Positions 24,209-26,039 of a stretch of 26,039 bases of DNA are shown piece by piece. The notes under the pieces are model-generated. The model did not search any database. It saw only the letters and a program-made list of their open reading frames with translations, and was not told the DNA's origin. The DNA comes from an uncultured Odoribacter sp. GTDB lineage: Bacteria; Bacteroidota; Bacteroidia; Bacteroidales; Marinifilaceae. A program made the translations under genes and the position numbers. The first letter of the stretch is position 1. Each line of letters starts with the position of its first letter. The stretch covers positions 1 through 26,039 of the forward strand of contig CAJKZL010000004.1 in assembly GCA_905204385.1 (NCBI GenBank), read 5' to 3'.

Positions 24209-25384
24209 TTATTGAGCGTTTCCCAATTTCGCCTGCATATCATCGTAAGCCTGTTGATATTTAGGATCTCTATCTCTCACTCTGAAATACAATTCTTTCA
24301 GCACCAGCATTGTATTTTTATCATCGGGTCTCAAGGAAAGAGCTTTTTCAAAGTCAGGAATCAATCCTTCAAATTGATCCAATACCTTAGCTATTTCTTT
24401 ATTATATTCGTTTACATCGATAATATTGTCTACTTGCTTGTGATATTCAACGACTTTTGCCAATTTCAGATTAGTGCTATTGAACAGAGCCGAAAAATCT
24501 TTCGGATCCAGTTCAAGCGTTTTCTGGTACATTTCTATGGCCTTGTCTTTTTGCTCCATTTTTTCGTACAAAGTACCCTTAGCCCTATAGAAAGACGCAT
24601 TTTTAGGATCCTGTTTGATTGCTGCGTCCAGATAAACTTCTGCTTTTTCGGGTTGACCTCCCATCAGATAATAATTGATCAATTCCACCAGCATAAATGA
24701 ATTTTCAGGAAATAACTCATATCCTTTGTGCAAATAAGTCAGCGCTTCCTCTTCTTTGCCTTGTTCTTTCAGGGCATTAGCTAAAAAAGCGTAAGTGCGT
24801 GCAGGTTCATAGTCGTATTTCAACGCTTCTTTATAGAATTTTTCTGCTTCGGCAAATTCACCGGCTTTCTGAGCTGCAATTCCGGCATTGAAAATGACGG
24901 CTGTATCTATCTTTGCAGGTGCCTCTTCGGTCAAAATCGGAGAATTTTCAATTTCCAATACTCTTTTGAAAGAAGCTAGGGCCCCTTTATAATTCTCGGC
25001 ACCGTAATATTCTATAGCCTGATTCGTAAAATCAATCACCAGGTTCTGATATTGGGTAGCCAATCTCTTGGTGTATTTATTTTTTACGTCCAGTTCGATA
25101 ACTTTCTGAAAAGCTTCCCATGCCTTATCCAATGCTTGAGGGTCCAGGCGTTTGTATTCTTTTAGCGGGCTTTCAAAAATTCCCTGATAAATCTGCCCTT
25201 TGGTGAAATAGGCTTTATCGAAGTTCACACAAGATTCATGAGTGATCGCCTCATCAATCAACCTTTTGGCCTCATCCAGTTTGCCACTTGCAAAATAACT
25301 GGACGCTTGAGCTACTTTCCCTTTTTGTGCATAAGTCAATGTAGCACAAAAAAGTAAAATCATAATAAAGGATAATTTTCTCAT
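24209..25384 (-). CDS. Exported tetratricopeptide-repeat protein
   Basis: A 391-residue protein with signal peptide MRKLSFIMILLFCATLTYAQ, so it acts in the periplasm. At least five TPR units are visible from about residue 155 on: AVIFNAGIAAQKAGEFAEAEKFYKEAL, ARTYAFLANALKEQGKEEEALTYLHKG, FMLVELINYYLMGGQPEKAEVYLDAA, ASFYRAKGTLYEKMEQKDKAIEMYQKTLELDPKD and a degenerate one around FSALFNSTNLKLAKV. Further helical pairs precede them (residues 25-150). TPRs bind proteins, so a scaffold or assembly role is likely but the partner is unknown. It lies 57 bases after gyrA on the same strand with no clear terminator or -7 element between, so it is probably cotranscribed. This gyrA neighbour recurs in Bacteroidales as I recall. 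Confidence 0.9.
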   Translation of the reverse strand: MRKLSFIMILLFCATLTYAQKGKVAQASSYFASGKLDEAKRLIDEAITHESCVNFDKAYFTKGQIYQGIFESPLKEYKRLDPQALDKAWEAFQKVIELDVKNKYTKRLATQYQNLVIDFTNQAIEYYGAENYKGALASFKRVLEIENSPILTEEAPAKIDTAVIFNAGIAAQKAGEFAEAEKFYKEALKYDYEPARTYAFLANALKEQGKEEEALTYLHKGYELFPENSFMLVELINYYLMGGQPEKAEVYLDAAIKQDPKNASFYRAKGTLYEKMEQKDKAIEMYQKTLELDPKDFSALFNSTNLKLAKVVEYHKQVDNIIDVNEYNKEIAKVLDQFEGLIPDFEKALSLRPDDKNTMLVLKELYFRVRDRDPKYQQAYDDMQAKLGNAQ

Positions 25385-25441
25385 ACTTTATAAATTTACA
25401 TTAATTTATGTTTCAATTTCACGTAAACTACGTGTTGATGG

Positions 25442-26039
25442 TTACATTACTTCCGGATTTTCTTCGGTTTCGTCTGCACTCTCCGCATCTGCTGTATTTT
25501 CCTCCTCCTTGGCAGAAGAAACTTTAGCTACTGCGGCAATGGAATCATCGTTGCGCAGATTGATTAGTTTTACACCCTGCGTATTACGTCCCATGAGGCG
25601 TAAAGAAGCGACTTCCAAACGAATGGTTAATCCGGAGCGGTTGATGATCATCAGATTGTCGTCGTCGGTCACATCGATCAAGGCTATCAGGTTACCTGTT
25701 TTTTCGGTCATGTTAATGGTTTTCACTCCCTTGCCTCCCCGGTTAGTGATCCGGTAATCCTCTATAGCAGAACGTTTTCCGTAGCCATTTTCAGATACCA
25801 CAAGGATATTGGCATTGGTAGGTTCGACGCATACCATTCCGATGACTTCGTCGTCCTCCTCCATCCAGATGCCGCGTACACCGGAAGCGGTCCGACCCAT
25901 TGGCCTTACCTTCGATTCAGGAAAACGGATGGCCTTACCCGATTTTACCGCAATCATAATGTCGTTTTCGCCATTAGTCAGCTTGGCTTCCAGCAATTGG
26001 TCTCCGTCTTTGATCGTGATGGCATTTACGCCATTGGCA
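25442..26039 (-). CDS. gyrA: DNA gyrase subunit A, C-terminal part (5' end outside window)
   Basis: The frame is open through the right edge; the first visible residues are ANGVNAITIKDGDQLLEAKL. What is present is the last part of the six-bladed beta-pinwheel that wraps DNA and gives gyrase its supercoiling activity. Blade repeats are clear: DIMIAVKSGKAIRFPESKVRPMGRTASGVRGI, ILVVSENGYGKRSAIEDYRITNRGGKGVKTIN and LMIINRSGLTIRLEVASLRLMGRNTQGVKLINL. An acidic tail (KEEENTADAESADETEENPE) closes the protein; such tails tune supercoiling in some bacteria. The RGGKG in a late blade is a repeat of the canonical GyrA box, which should lie upstream of the window. ParC is less likely given the regular blades and tail. 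Confidence 0.93.
   Translation of the reverse strand, partial: ANGVNAITIKDGDQLLEAKLTNGENDIMIAVKSGKAIRFPESKVRPMGRTASGVRGIWMEEDDEVIGMVCVEPTNANILVVSENGYGKRSAIEDYRITNRGGKGVKTINMTEKTGNLIALIDVTDDDNLMIINRSGLTIRLEVASLRLMGRNTQGVKLINLRNDDSIAAVAKVSSAKEEENTADAESADETEENPEVM

Noticed and set aside
24089..24700. Plus-strand ORF of 203 residues over the TPR gene
   Set aside because: It runs across the TPR gene's terminator and then antisense to its coding frame; the hydrophobic composition is an artefact of the reverse strand.
25420..25434. CACGTA/TACGTG hairpin as gyrA terminator
   Set aside because: The stem is only 6 bp with a 3-base loop and there is no U-run, so it was not called; gyrA and the TPR gene may be cotranscribed.

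Overview
This window looks like ordinary chromosome from a member of the Bacteroidota, most likely order Bacteroidales. Support comes from the gene orders purH-mreBCD-mrdA-rodA and gyrA-TPR gene, a DUF3078 outer-membrane protein, a six-bladed beta-propeller lipoprotein, a sigma/anti-sigma pair whose anti-sigma protein carries an outer-membrane barrel domain, and repeated -7 elements of the Bacteroidota type TAnnTTTG upstream of genes. An Odoribacteraceae-like genome is a guess from general resemblance only.

Layout. Positions 1-5969 (minus strand) hold a purine/cell-shape operon: purH, mreB, mreC, mreD, mrdA (PBP2) and the first codons of rodA. Positions 6131-7027 hold a divergent pair: a small lipoprotein with a Rieske-like region whose metal-binding histidines look replaced by cysteines, and a small membrane-anchored protein. 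Positions 7031-10848 (minus) hold an M24 aminopeptidase, a tiny ORF, an ECF sigma factor and its overlapping partner, a protein that appears able to span both membranes (Dma-like). A 609-base AT-rich gap follows. It carries four copies of the palindrome TTACAnnTGTAA, three clustered at the promoter of an XRE-type regulator (11458-11865) and one near the aminopeptidase promoter. Positions 11927-16410 (minus) hold pyrD, pyrK and uvrA; uvrA is interrupted by one in-frame amber codon. The ribosomal operon rpsF-rpsR-rplI follows (16549-17631).

An AT-rich plus-strand island (about 17743-19282) contains a beta-propeller lipoprotein gene flanked by two very short ORFs. A minus-strand operon then runs SDR oxidoreductase, DUF3078 outer-membrane protein, nucleoid-associated protein and mltG (19357-23968). 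The window ends with a TPR protein and the C-terminal part of gyrA, open at the right edge.

Most of the window is housekeeping. The points of most interest are the uvrA nonsense codon, the operator array at the XRE regulator, the dual-membrane anti-sigma architecture, the cysteine-substituted Rieske-like lipoprotein and the AT-rich beta-propeller island. I saw no CRISPR array, rRNA, tRNA, transposase or integrase.
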